From: Thermoflexales bacterium
Lineage (GTDB): Bacteria; Chloroflexota; Anaerolineae; Fen-1058
Assembly (NCBI GenBank): GCA_016931085.1
Contig: JAFGFO010000128.1
Location: forward strand, 1 to 30,725
DNA length: 30,725 nucleotides
Reading direction: 5' to 3'
Shown here piece after piece: positions 16,498 to 22,906 of the stretch. The first letter of the stretch is position 1. Each line of letters starts with the position of its first letter. The position numbers and the translations under genes are program-made. The notes under the pieces were generated by a model. The model was not told the DNA's origin. It saw nothing but the letters and a program-made list of their open reading frames with translations, and did not search any database.

Positions 16498-17484
16498 TTA
16501 GCGGAGGGCGTGGGTTTTGACGAACTGGATCATTTCGTCCACATAGGCAAAGGCCAGGCACACCACCGTGTCCGCCCCACCGTAGTAAATAGCCAGCCGA
16601 CCCGTGGGAGCGTCGATCAGGGCCGCGCACGGGAAGGCCACGTTGGGCACGTCCCCCGTCCGCTCGTAGAGCGCTTTCGGCGCAAGCAGGTAGGGGGCCG
16701 CCCGATAGATCACTTTCCAGGGCTGCTCCAGATCGAGCAGCGCCGCGCTAAAGCTGTACACAAAACCGTTGCACGAGGTCAGTACACCGTGATAGATCAT
16801 CAGCCAGCCCTCGCTGGTCTCGATCGGCGTAGGTCCTGCTCCAACCTTGGTGGCCTGCCATCCGCCAGATGGTTTCATCACGAAGCGATGGTGACCCCAG
16901 TGGATCATGTCAGGGCTTTCGCTGTAAAACATGTCGCCAAAGGGAGTGTGCCCGGTGTCGCTGGGCCGGCTGAGCATGGCGTACTTGCCGTTGATCTTGC
17001 GCGGGAACAGGACGCCGTTGCGGTTGTAGGGTAGAAAGGCGTTCTCCAGTTGGTAAAAAGTCTCAAAGTCGTAAGTGTAGCCCACGCCGATAGTGGGGCC
17101 GTGGTAGCCGTTGCACCACGTGACATAGTAGCGATCCTCCAGCCAGCACACGCGCGGATCGTAACGATATTCGCACTTGCCAATCTCTGGATCGTCGCAC
17201 ACGAAGGCGATGGTATCAGGGCTAAGCTCCCACGTGATCCCGTCCTTGCTTTTGCCGCTGTGTAGGGTCATGTCGCGTGTCTTGTGATCTATGCGAAAGA
17301 CACCGGCAAAGCTGTCCTGGAAGGGGACGACAGCACTGTTGAAAATGCTGTTGGAAACGGGCAGCAAGTCGTTCGGGATGATGGGGTTGCGCGAGTAGCG
17401 CCAGACAACGTCAGTACAGTCGGCGGGCCGATCTTCCCAGGGGATATTGGGCAGTGCCGCCCCCAGGATCGTTAGTGAACTCAT
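16498..17484 (-). CDS. GH130 beta-1,4-mannoside phosphorylase
   Basis: This cytoplasmic inverting phosphorylase would split mannosyl-glucose or mannooligosaccharides with phosphate, releasing mannose 1-phosphate. The 328-residue, five-bladed propeller-type protein shows family motifs: [14 protein letters not shown] near residue 44, [14 protein letters not shown] with the catalytic Asp109, a [20 protein letters not shown] stretch near 220, and [16 protein letters not shown] near 300. Length fits the GH130 subgroup acting on mannooligosaccharides, but the epimerase next to it also suits mannosylglucose phosphorylase; the two cannot be separated here. AAGGAGAT precedes the ATG. It is the first gene of the mannan locus, behind a strong promoter at 17547-17575. 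Confidence 0.88.
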   Translation of the reverse strand: MSSLTILGAALPNIPWEDRPADCTDVVWRYSRNPIIPNDLLPVSNSIFNSAVVPFQDSFAGVFRIDHKTRDMTLHSGKSKDGITWELSPDTIAFVCDDPEIGKCEYRYDPRVCWLEDRYYVTWCNGYHGPTIGVGYTYDFETFYQLENAFLPYNRNGVLFPRKINGKYAMLSRPSDTGHTPFGDMFYSESPDMIHWGHHRFVMKPSGGWQATKVGAGPTPIETSEGWLMIYHGVLTSCNGFVYSFSAALLDLEQPWKVIYRAAPYLLAPKALYERTGDVPNVAFPCAALIDAPTGRLAIYYGGADTVVCLAFAYVDEMIQFVKTHALR

Positions 17485-17526
17485 TGGGATCTCCTTAGAA
17501 TAGAGCGGTTGTTTTTTGTCGGGAAG

Positions 17527-17575
17527 TTTTACTAAATCTTTACTAGATTATACTAAAAGCACACGAGTTTGTCAA
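17527..17575 (-). promoter_or_regulatory. Consensus promoter with 11-bp direct-repeat operator, mannan locus
   Basis: On the minus strand TTGACA (17575-17570), a 17-bp spacer and TATAAT (17552-17547) match sigma70 consensus exactly. Overlapping the -10 and the start site are three units with a TAGTA core at 11-bp spacing: TTTAGTATAAT, CTAGTAAAGAT and TTTAGTAAAAC (about 17556 down to 17527, the third unit sharing its first base with the second). Repeats at one helical turn over the start site suggest cooperative repressor binding. The regulator is not known. Confidence 0.75.
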
Positions 17576-17607
17576 GAGGCAATTGTGGTCCTGTACCCAG
17601 CCCCCAT

Positions 17608-18195
17608 CTATCTGAAGTCAAAAGCGGCCATGTAGCGCAGTACCTCGCGCGCCAGCAGCGTATCGGCCCTGGCGCGGTGTGCGTTGGGCAGCGCGATCCG
17701 GCACTGCCGGCCGGCCGTTTCCAACTTTTGCCACCGCCACGAGCTATAGCTATAGTTCCACTCGCCACAGAATTGGGCGTACAGCTTCATGATGCACACG
17801 TAGCTGGTGTCTCTCAGCCCCCAGTGCATCCGGTATTTTTGGTGCGATTGGCGCATCATCCGCACGTCAAATTCGGCGTTATAGATCGCCACCCGCCGGC
17901 CGACCAACGCTGCTTCTACCTCCGGCCAGATGTCTGCCCAGCTCGGGGCATTCTTGACCATCTGGTCGGTGATGCCGTGGATACGCATGGCATCGCGCGG
18001 AATCTTGCGCTGGGGGTTCACCAGCGAGTCCACCAACACCGCGCCGTCGTGATCCAGGACACAGATATCCACGATCTCGTCGTTGCTCTCCAGCCCGGTC
18101 GTTTCGGTATCCAGGTAGACCGGCTTGAGCTCGATTTCGGCCCGCGCCACTTGAATGGCTTCTTGACGTGCCTGTAAACGGTTCACAGTGCTCAT
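17608..18195 (-). CDS. DEDDh-family 3'-5' exonuclease
   Basis: The 195-residue protein is a DnaQ-like exonuclease acting on single-stranded or 3'-ended nucleic acid. It has ExoI YLDTETTG (Asp29, Glu31), the RIHGIT segment near 71, ExoII YNAEFDVRM (Asp110), and ExoIII AHRARADTLLA (His173, Asp178), so all four acidic residues and the histidine are present. It is a stand-alone domain without polymerase or UvrC parts. An N-terminal extension of about 25 residues is helical. It lies 54 bp downstream of the nuclease-like gene on the same strand. DNA proofreading, repair and RNA turnover are all possible roles. Confidence 0.88.
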   Translation of the reverse strand: MSTVNRLQARQEAIQVARAEIELKPVYLDTETTGLESNDEIVDICVLDHDGAVLVDSLVNPQRKIPRDAMRIHGITDQMVKNAPSWADIWPEVEAALVGRRVAIYNAEFDVRMMRQSHQKYRMHWGLRDTSYVCIMKLYAQFCGEWNYSYSSWRWQKLETAGRQCRIALPNAHRARADTLLAREVLRYMAAFDFR

Positions 18196-18249
18196 TTACT
18201 GCTGCCTTTCTTATGTGCAAAAGCACACAACGGGTCAGGAAGCAAGTTT

Positions 18250-19314
18250 TTAAGAAAAACTTGGCTCCTGAGTAACGCTTGCTCCACCCAATTGTCCGGC
18301 GGCCTCTTGCACTGCTGCCAGGCATTCCTCGAGACCGGATTCGACCTGCTCGGGCGTAAAGTGCAGCCAGGGGCCGCCGGGCCGCCGGCCTCGTTGAGCT
18401 GCCGGCTTTGGCGCCGGCGCCTCGCTGCACAGAATGCCCACCGCCCCGTCCTGGCACAGCACGGCCAAGTCAGCTTTGTACAGGGCTTGCTCGTCGCGGA
18501 TGACGTAATTGCGCTCGGCGTGCAGCCCACACTCTTTCAATGCTCGCCATAGAATGTCGTGCTCCTTGGGGCCGAGCACCAGTTCGTTGATCTCGGTAGC
18601 GTCCGTAAAGCGCCTGCCGTTGGTGAGGATAAAGCTGATCCGTCGCCAGTTGACGCTGACGATCGGCGGCTCGCGTCGAATCAGTGGGCTTAGTTGGACC
18701 TTGTAGTAGCGCTGCCCGGCGCGGGGGTGGTCAGGCTCGGCGGGCAGCAGGTCGCGCCGCGTGAGCAGCTCGTGCCCGCGCACGGGGGCATAGTAGCACA
18801 CCGAAAAAGCATGCTCGCGAAAAGCCTTGGTGAAGTAAAAGGCCAGGTAATCGGGCGGGAAGAATTTCGGCGCGCTGCGCACCGGGATGCGATACCAGCC
18901 CTCGTCGCGGGCCAGCTCGAAATCACGCCGGCGAGTCATCACCGCCACCAAAACCGACGCTTCGGGAAAGATGGGATAGGCTGGTGGCAAGACTCCCGTT
19001 TGTCGCCACACACGTTCCACGCCCAACACCTCTCGCCCGAAATCCAACCACACCCCGGCCGCCAATCCCGACGAGGCGAGATAGGCGCGCAGCTCGTCGG
19101 GGTTGCTGCCCAGGTTGGCGGCCACTGCCTTTTCGACTACCACCGTTCCAGGCTGAACCTCGGCAAAGGCCAGGTTGTCGTCGCACAACGCTTCACCCAG
19201 CGCACGGGTGTACTCGCCGGCCGGCTGATCCTGCCCCAGTTGCGCGCGCGCGCGCCGCGCGGCCGACACGACTCGCTCGAGCAGGCGCAGATAGGCAGCA
19301 GATTGTTCTCCCAT
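18250..19314 (-). CDS. Unknown protein with degenerate GxxExxY/PD-(D/E)XK-like parts
   Basis: The 354-residue protein is not confidently recognised. Residues about 30-105 resemble the GxxExxY nuclease family: YTRALGEALCDDNL, then VVVEKAVAANL aligning with the family's V-[IV]-E-L-K-A, then LRAYLASSGLAAGVWLDFG. The segment that carries the family's first catalytic Asp is missing, so this part may be inactive. A middle region (110-245) has no known motif (WYRIPVRSAPKFFPPDYLAF, PPIVSVNWRRISFILTNGRR). Residues 250-300 (HDILWRALKECGLHAERNYVI, then KADLAVLCQDG) recall Vsr/DUF559-type endonuclease folds. AAGGAGAT precedes the ATG and a consensus promoter lies at 19340-19368. It may form an operon with the exonuclease. 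Confidence 0.7.
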   Translation of the reverse strand: MGEQSAAYLRLLERVVSAARRARAQLGQDQPAGEYTRALGEALCDDNLAFAEVQPGTVVVEKAVAANLGSNPDELRAYLASSGLAAGVWLDFGREVLGVERVWRQTGVLPPAYPIFPEASVLVAVMTRRRDFELARDEGWYRIPVRSAPKFFPPDYLAFYFTKAFREHAFSVCYYAPVRGHELLTRRDLLPAEPDHPRAGQRYYKVQLSPLIRREPPIVSVNWRRISFILTNGRRFTDATEINELVLGPKEHDILWRALKECGLHAERNYVIRDEQALYKADLAVLCQDGAVGILCSEAPAPKPAAQRGRRPGGPWLHFTPEQVESGLEECLAAVQEAAGQLGGASVTQEPSFS

Positions 19315-19339
19315 CAGTCAATCTCCTTGATTGCTGATC

Positions 19340-19368
19340 ATTATAGTGCAGGCTGCCCTGGGTGTCAA
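19340..19368 (-). promoter_or_regulatory. Sigma70 promoter of the nuclease-like gene
   Basis: TTGACA (19368-19363), 17-bp spacer, TATAAT (19345-19340) on the minus strand, a full consensus match. It is divergent from the promoter at 19375-19403. Confidence 0.75.
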
Positions 19369-19374
19369 TTGCTT

Positions 19375-19403
19375 TTGACTTGGAACGCAATTTGACGTAC
19401 AAT
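19375..19403 (+). promoter_or_regulatory. Sigma70 promoter of the 164-residue unknown gene
   Basis: TTGACT (19375-19380), 17-bp spacer and TACAAT (19398-19403). The predicted start near 19410 leaves a leader of about 90 nt before the ATG at 19499. Confidence 0.7.
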
Positions 19404-19430
19404 GAATAGAGTGGCTACAACACCAGATTG

Positions 19431-19482
19431 ACCTGAAACTCGCCTACCCTGGTGGGTAGGCAAGGGAACCCTGAAACGCTCT
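19431..19482 (+). promoter_or_regulatory. Structured leader with hairpin between CTGAAAC repeats
   Basis: The stem GCCTACCC-TGGT-GGGTAGGC (19442-19461) is flanked by ACCTGAAACTC and CCCTGAAACGCTC. It lies in the 5' leader, 37 nt before the ATG, with a strong AGGAGG after it. It does not match any riboswitch class I can name. It could equally be a repeat element. Confidence 0.4.
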
Positions 19483-19498
19483 ACTCCAGGAGGTGGAT

Positions 19499-19993
19499 AT
19501 GCTAGAGGCTATTATCTCGCATTACCCGGTGCAGGTTTTGACACCGGCATTGTTGATCCATGGCACTATGGAGCCTATGGGCTCCATACTGGATTTTTTG
19601 AACGACGCGAAACGGGGCAGCCTAGCCTTTGTGGATGCCACAGTATACGACCTGGGCGGCAAGTTCAAGCCGGCCAAGCGTCGCGTAGTGACCATCAGAA
19701 AACCAGAGATTTGCGCGCTCTACGTAGACGACGAGGCCGGACGCAAAAGCGTCCAGGTGTTCAAGCGCGCCGAGCCGCTGATCATTCACTTGCCTCAACT
19801 GGTTTGCCGGGGTAACATTCACCTGGGCGCTGATACGCGCCTGCCAGATGTTTTTGACGTGCTGGTTGGGCAGTTCTTTGTGTTGACCGATGTGGCTGTG
19901 TACCCAATGATCCCCATGCCTGGACCTTTCCCTGCCAAGGCCGACTTGATCCTGTCGCACAAGGACACTGTCCAGGGCTATTATCAAGAATAA
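19499..19993 (+). CDS. Conserved-looking cytoplasmic protein of unknown function
   Basis: The 164-residue protein was not recognised. The ATG at 19499 is chosen over GTG 19493 because AGGAGG lies five bases upstream. It has no signal peptide or membrane span. Predicted content is mainly beta strands, with segments such as GSLAFVDATVYDL, RRVVTIRKPEICALYVDD, EPLIIHLPQLVCRGNIHLG and DVLVGQFFVLTDVAVYPM. The order suggests two similar halves of a small barrel, each with a strand reading F-x-D/L-x-D-[AV]-x-V-Y (FVDATVY, LTDVAVY). It has its own promoter and structured leader, and its last 10 bp overlap the end of the convergent methyltransferase gene. Confidence 0.75.
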   Translation: MLEAIISHYPVQVLTPALLIHGTMEPMGSILDFLNDAKRGSLAFVDATVYDLGGKFKPAKRRVVTIRKPEICALYVDDEAGRKSVQVFKRAEPLIIHLPQLVCRGNIHLGADTRLPDVFDVLVGQFFVLTDVAVYPMIPMPGPFPAKADLILSHKDTVQGYYQE

Positions 19994-20634
19994 CGAGTTT
20001 CGCTCAGGGCGAAATCCATTATTCTTTCAGCTATAATGACGTGCACGTTCACCGCGCCGCTCGGCTGCTGGAGGAATGACCACGCCAAGCCGGAGTGGGC
20101 CAGGCGGAACTCGGACGGCGGCCAGGCTGCTTGGCCCGTGACGCGGTACAGCCATTTTAGGAAACGATAGGGTCGGCTGTGGCTGTCAAAGGCCACGCCC
20201 GGCACGATCACCAGCCGCCCTCCCTCGCCCAAGACACGTGCTGCCTCGTCCAGCGTGGCCGGGTCGAGGATGAATTCCGTGGGAAAGGTGCTCACCACCG
20301 AGTCGAAGGCGCCAGCGCGAAAAGGCAGCGCCTGGGCACGGGCGCGCACCAGCGGCACGGCCAATCCACTCCGGCGCAGGCGCGCACTGGCCAGGCGGCC
20401 CATGGCGGGTGACAAATCCAAGCCCAGCGGGCACCGGCCGCTGCGCCGCATAGCGACGAGCAAATGCCCCGGCCCGTGGGCCAGTTCCAGGACACGCTGC
20501 CCGCGCAGGTGAGGCAGCGCGGCTTGCCCCCAGTGACGCCAATGCCCAAAAGATACCAGCCAGGCTATGCTGTCATAGAGCCAGGCCAGTTGGTTATAGA
20601 GCAGGAGGAAAAAGAGACGCAGGAGGAGAGTCAT
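19984..20634 (-). CDS. Class I SAM-dependent methyltransferase (Methyltransf_11 type)
   Basis: The 216-residue enzyme transfers a methyl group from S-adenosylmethionine to an unknown small molecule or lipid. It has motif I VLELAHGPGHLLVAM (near residue 48), the acidic SAM-ribose site LGLDLSPAMG, and the FDSVVSTFPTEFI motif IV near 110, followed by LGEGGRLVIVPG. The N-terminus is hydrophobic and aromatic (LFFLLLYNQLAWLYD), as in ubiquinone/menaquinone-type methyltransferases that work at membranes. The ATG lies at the edge of a heptamer array, and no Shine-Dalgarno sequence is present. It follows the phosphodiesterase gene with only 38 bp between them. Confidence 0.82.
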   Translation of the reverse strand: MTLLLRLFFLLLYNQLAWLYDSIAWLVSFGHWRHWGQAALPHLRGQRVLELAHGPGHLLVAMRRSGRCPLGLDLSPAMGRLASARLRRSGLAVPLVRARAQALPFRAGAFDSVVSTFPTEFILDPATLDEAARVLGEGGRLVIVPGVAFDSHSRPYRFLKWLYRVTGQAAWPPSEFRLAHSGLAWSFLQQPSGAVNVHVIIAERIMDFALSETRYS

Positions 20635-20675
20635 TAATTGTTAATTGTTAATTATTAACTGTTAATTATTAATTA
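20634..20675. repeat. Heptamer array TTAATTR x6 filling an intergenic gap
   Basis: Six units follow without spacing: TTAATTG, TTAATTG, TTAATTA, TTAACTG, TTAATTA, TTAATTA. The array runs from the first base of the methyltransferase start codon to the stop codon (TAA, 20675-20673) of the phosphodiesterase gene. It closely resembles the STRR heptamers of filamentous cyanobacteria. Confidence 0.8.
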
Positions 20676-21428
20676 TTGGTCGCGCAAGATGTGGGCTAAG
20701 GTGTCTGGGCGATCGGTGATGATGGCGTCGACGCCCATCTCGATCATGCGGCGCATGTCGGCCGGGTCGTTCACAGTCCAGACGTTGACGCGGTAGCCGC
20801 GCCGGCGCAGGGCCTGCAAGCTGGATGGTGTGAGCATGGTGTAATGCGGGTGGCGCGCCTCGTGTGGGCAGAGCGGCGCCAGCCACGCCCGGCGCTGGTA
20901 GAATGGCACATCAGGCGCGTACAGCAAGCCGGCCGGCACGTGCGGCAGCAATCGCTTGATGCGACGTAGGGCAAAGGGATTGAATGACGAGCAGAGGACG
21001 CGTTTTTCCAGCCCGTGCTTTTGCACCAACCCCGCCACCGCCCTCTCTAATCCCCCTCCCAGCGGCCCGAGCGCCTTGAGCTCGATATTGATCAAGGCAA
21101 GCTGGCCGATGGCCTCAAAGACTTCTTCCAGGGTAGGGATGCGCTCGCCGGCGAAGGCGGGGTCAAACGCGCTGCCGGCGTCCAGTTCCTTCAGCTCGGC
21201 CAAGGTCTTGCTGCTGACGGGGCCGTGCCCATCCGTTGTGGCCTCCAGGCTAAAGTCGTGAATGACGACCGGCACTCCGTCCGCGCTCAGGTGTACGTCC
21301 AACTCGACCCCGTCCGCGCCAAGCTCGAGGGCGCGCACAAAGGCTGCCAAGGTGTTGGGCGGCGCGACGCGGCGCGCACCACGGTGGGCCAAGTTTAACG
21401 GCTGTTTGACGTAGAAGGAATCGATCAC
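20673..21428 (-). CDS. Glycerophosphodiester phosphodiesterase (GDPD family)
   Basis: The enzyme hydrolyses glycerophosphodiesters to glycerol 3-phosphate and an alcohol. The 251-residue TIM-barrel protein has NLAHRGARRVAPPNT near residue 12, the metal site GVELDVHLSADGVPVVIHD near 40, and the IELKALG site near 115. The family's usual PENT is PPNT here; the HRG, E-x-D and HD residues that bind the metal and substrate are kept. There is no signal peptide, so it works in the cytoplasm. The GTG at 21428 lies three bases after the stop of the AAA+ ATPase gene, so the two are translationally coupled. Its own stop codon is supplied by the heptamer array. Confidence 0.9.
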   Translation of the reverse strand: MIDSFYVKQPLNLAHRGARRVAPPNTLAAFVRALELGADGVELDVHLSADGVPVVIHDFSLEATTDGHGPVSSKTLAELKELDAGSAFDPAFAGERIPTLEEVFEAIGQLALINIELKALGPLGGGLERAVAGLVQKHGLEKRVLCSSFNPFALRRIKRLLPHVPAGLLYAPDVPFYQRRAWLAPLCPHEARHPHYTMLTPSSLQALRRRGYRVNVWTVNDPADMRRMIEMGVDAIITDRPDTLAHILRDQ

Positions 21429-21431
21429 GCC

Positions 21432-22811
21432 TTATTGATCGAGTTTCACAAAGTAGGCCGCACAGGCCCGGTCGATCAGATCCTTGGACATGGTGGACGG
21501 CATGTTCAAGTAGGCAGCGATGTCGAGCAGTTGGTCGATCAGATCGCGCGGGTGCACCGCGCGCCAGGGCCGCTTGGCCTCGTGATAGTGCGTCTTGGCC
21601 AGGTACAGAAAGCCGTTCTCGTCGTAAGGCACGCCCTTGGCCTGGCAGACGCGCTTGAAAATCTCGCGGAATTCTTCAAAGCTGGGATTGCCAATTTCGA
21701 TCTTGTGCCGGATGCGGCGCAGGAAGGCTTCGTCGACCAGGTCCTTGGGGGCCAGGTTGGTGGAAAAGACGATCATGACGTCGAAGGGGATTTCGATCTT
21801 GCGCCCGGTGTGCAGGGTGAGAAAGTCCATGCGCTTTTCCAATGGTACGATCCAGCGATTGAGCAGGTTCTTCGGGCTGACTTGTTGGCGGCCAAAGTCG
21901 TCGATCAGGAACATGCCGCCGTTGGCCTTCATCTGGAAGGGTGCCTCGTAGAACTTGTTGGCTGGATCATAGACCAGGTCGAGCGTTTCCAACGTCAGCT
22001 CGCCCCCGACGATGATGACAGGCCGGCGAATCTTGAGCCAGCGCTGGTCGCGCGGCTTGAGCTTGGTCTGGGCGCTGCCGTCGGTGTCGGCCGCTTCGGG
22101 CACGATCTGGTGGTTGACCTGGTCGTATATTTTGATGATTTGCCCCTCGATCTCGACCGCGTAAGGGATCAACATGTCCTCGCCCAGCACCACGCGGCCC
22201 ACCGCCTCGGAGATGGCTGTCTTGCCGTTGCCGGGCGGGCCAAACAGGAAGATGGACTTGCGCGAGTTGACGGCCGGGCCGACCCGGCTGAGCACCTCGT
22301 CGCTGATGACCATGTGCGACAGGGCCTGGCGCATGATGCGGTGCGTGACGGCCGTGCTCTTGACCGATTGCTTGAGGATGGCCTGGTTATAGGCCTGGAG
22401 CGAGACGGGAGCGGCGTCGGTATACGTGCTGCGTTCCAACGCCTCGCGGGCCTTGTCGCTGCCCTTTTCGGTGATTGTGTATTGGTAGGCCTTTTCACCG
22501 ATGCCGCCCGAGCCGCGCACTTCGCACATCCGCTCGCGCTTGATGAATTCCAGCACCCGGTCGATCACGCCGCCAAACGGCAGCTTGAGCCGGTCAGCGA
22601 TATCCGCACCTGACAGGTAACCCTCAAAGTACATGACTTTGAGAACCAGGTCGATCAGCAGTCCCATGCTCAGACCTGTGTCCTCGACGTTGCGCGATAC
22701 GGGCGGGTTGAACGCGCCTGCGCCGAGGGTCGAAGCTTGAGCCGGCGGGCCTTTGAGTACCCCGGCTTGCGGGGGCGCTGCCTGACGTTGGGTTGGCGCT
22801 TGGCTTGACAT
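21432..22811 (-). CDS. MoxR-like AAA+ ATPase with N-terminal winged-helix-like domain
   Basis: The 459-residue ATPase probably remodels a protein partner. The start at 22811 (MSSQAPTQRQAAPPQ) is preferred, because AGGAGGT stands eight bases upstream. It has a disordered Ala/Pro/Gln-rich N-terminus (1-45), a helical winged-helix-like part (about 55-140, LVLKVMYFEGYLSGADIADR), Walker A GPPGNGKT (Lys197), Walker B MFLIDDFGR (near Asp304, DD where DE is usual), sensor 1 FSTNLAP, and an arginine-finger-like AFLRRIRHKIEIGNP. The von Willebrand-domain partner typical of MoxR systems is not next to it; a phosphodiesterase gene follows with a three-base gap. Its specific function is unknown. Confidence 0.85.
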   Translation of the reverse strand: MSSQAPTQRQAAPPQAGVLKGPPAQASTLGAGAFNPPVSRNVEDTGLSMGLLIDLVLKVMYFEGYLSGADIADRLKLPFGGVIDRVLEFIKRERMCEVRGSGGIGEKAYQYTITEKGSDKAREALERSTYTDAAPVSLQAYNQAILKQSVKSTAVTHRIMRQALSHMVISDEVLSRVGPAVNSRKSIFLFGPPGNGKTAISEAVGRVVLGEDMLIPYAVEIEGQIIKIYDQVNHQIVPEAADTDGSAQTKLKPRDQRWLKIRRPVIIVGGELTLETLDLVYDPANKFYEAPFQMKANGGMFLIDDFGRQQVSPKNLLNRWIVPLEKRMDFLTLHTGRKIEIPFDVMIVFSTNLAPKDLVDEAFLRRIRHKIEIGNPSFEEFREIFKRVCQAKGVPYDENGFLYLAKTHYHEAKRPWRAVHPRDLIDQLLDIAAYLNMPSTMSKDLIDRACAAYFVKLDQ

Positions 22812-22838
22812 ATTTTTTACCTCCTGCGTGTTCTGCAA

Positions 22839-22870
22839 GGATTTAGGCTGAAAGCCTAAATCCCATTATA
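22839..22870 (-). promoter_or_regulatory. Extended -10 promoter with hairpin at the start site of the AAA+ gene
   Basis: TGGTATAAT (minus strand, TATAAT at 22870-22865) is an extended -10 without a good -35. Directly downstream GGATTTAGGCT and AGCCTAAATCC form an 11-bp perfect stem with a three-base loop (22839-22863). The hairpin is either an operator for a dimeric regulator or a 5' mRNA stem. Confidence 0.55.
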
Positions 22871-22906
22871 CCACACGCTCCGTTTTTCGCAGCTTGCTCA
22901 CCGGCC

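Noticed and set aside
20673..21428. Inactive phosphodiesterase because PENT is replaced by PPNT
   Set aside because: The HRG, E-x-D and HD residues known to bind metal and substrate are present. The altered Glu is not one of the metal ligands as far as I know, so activity loss cannot be claimed.
21435..22613. A 392-codon open frame opposite the AAA+ ATPase
   Set aside because: Walker A, Walker B and sensor motifs prove the minus strand. The opposite frame is a composition shadow.
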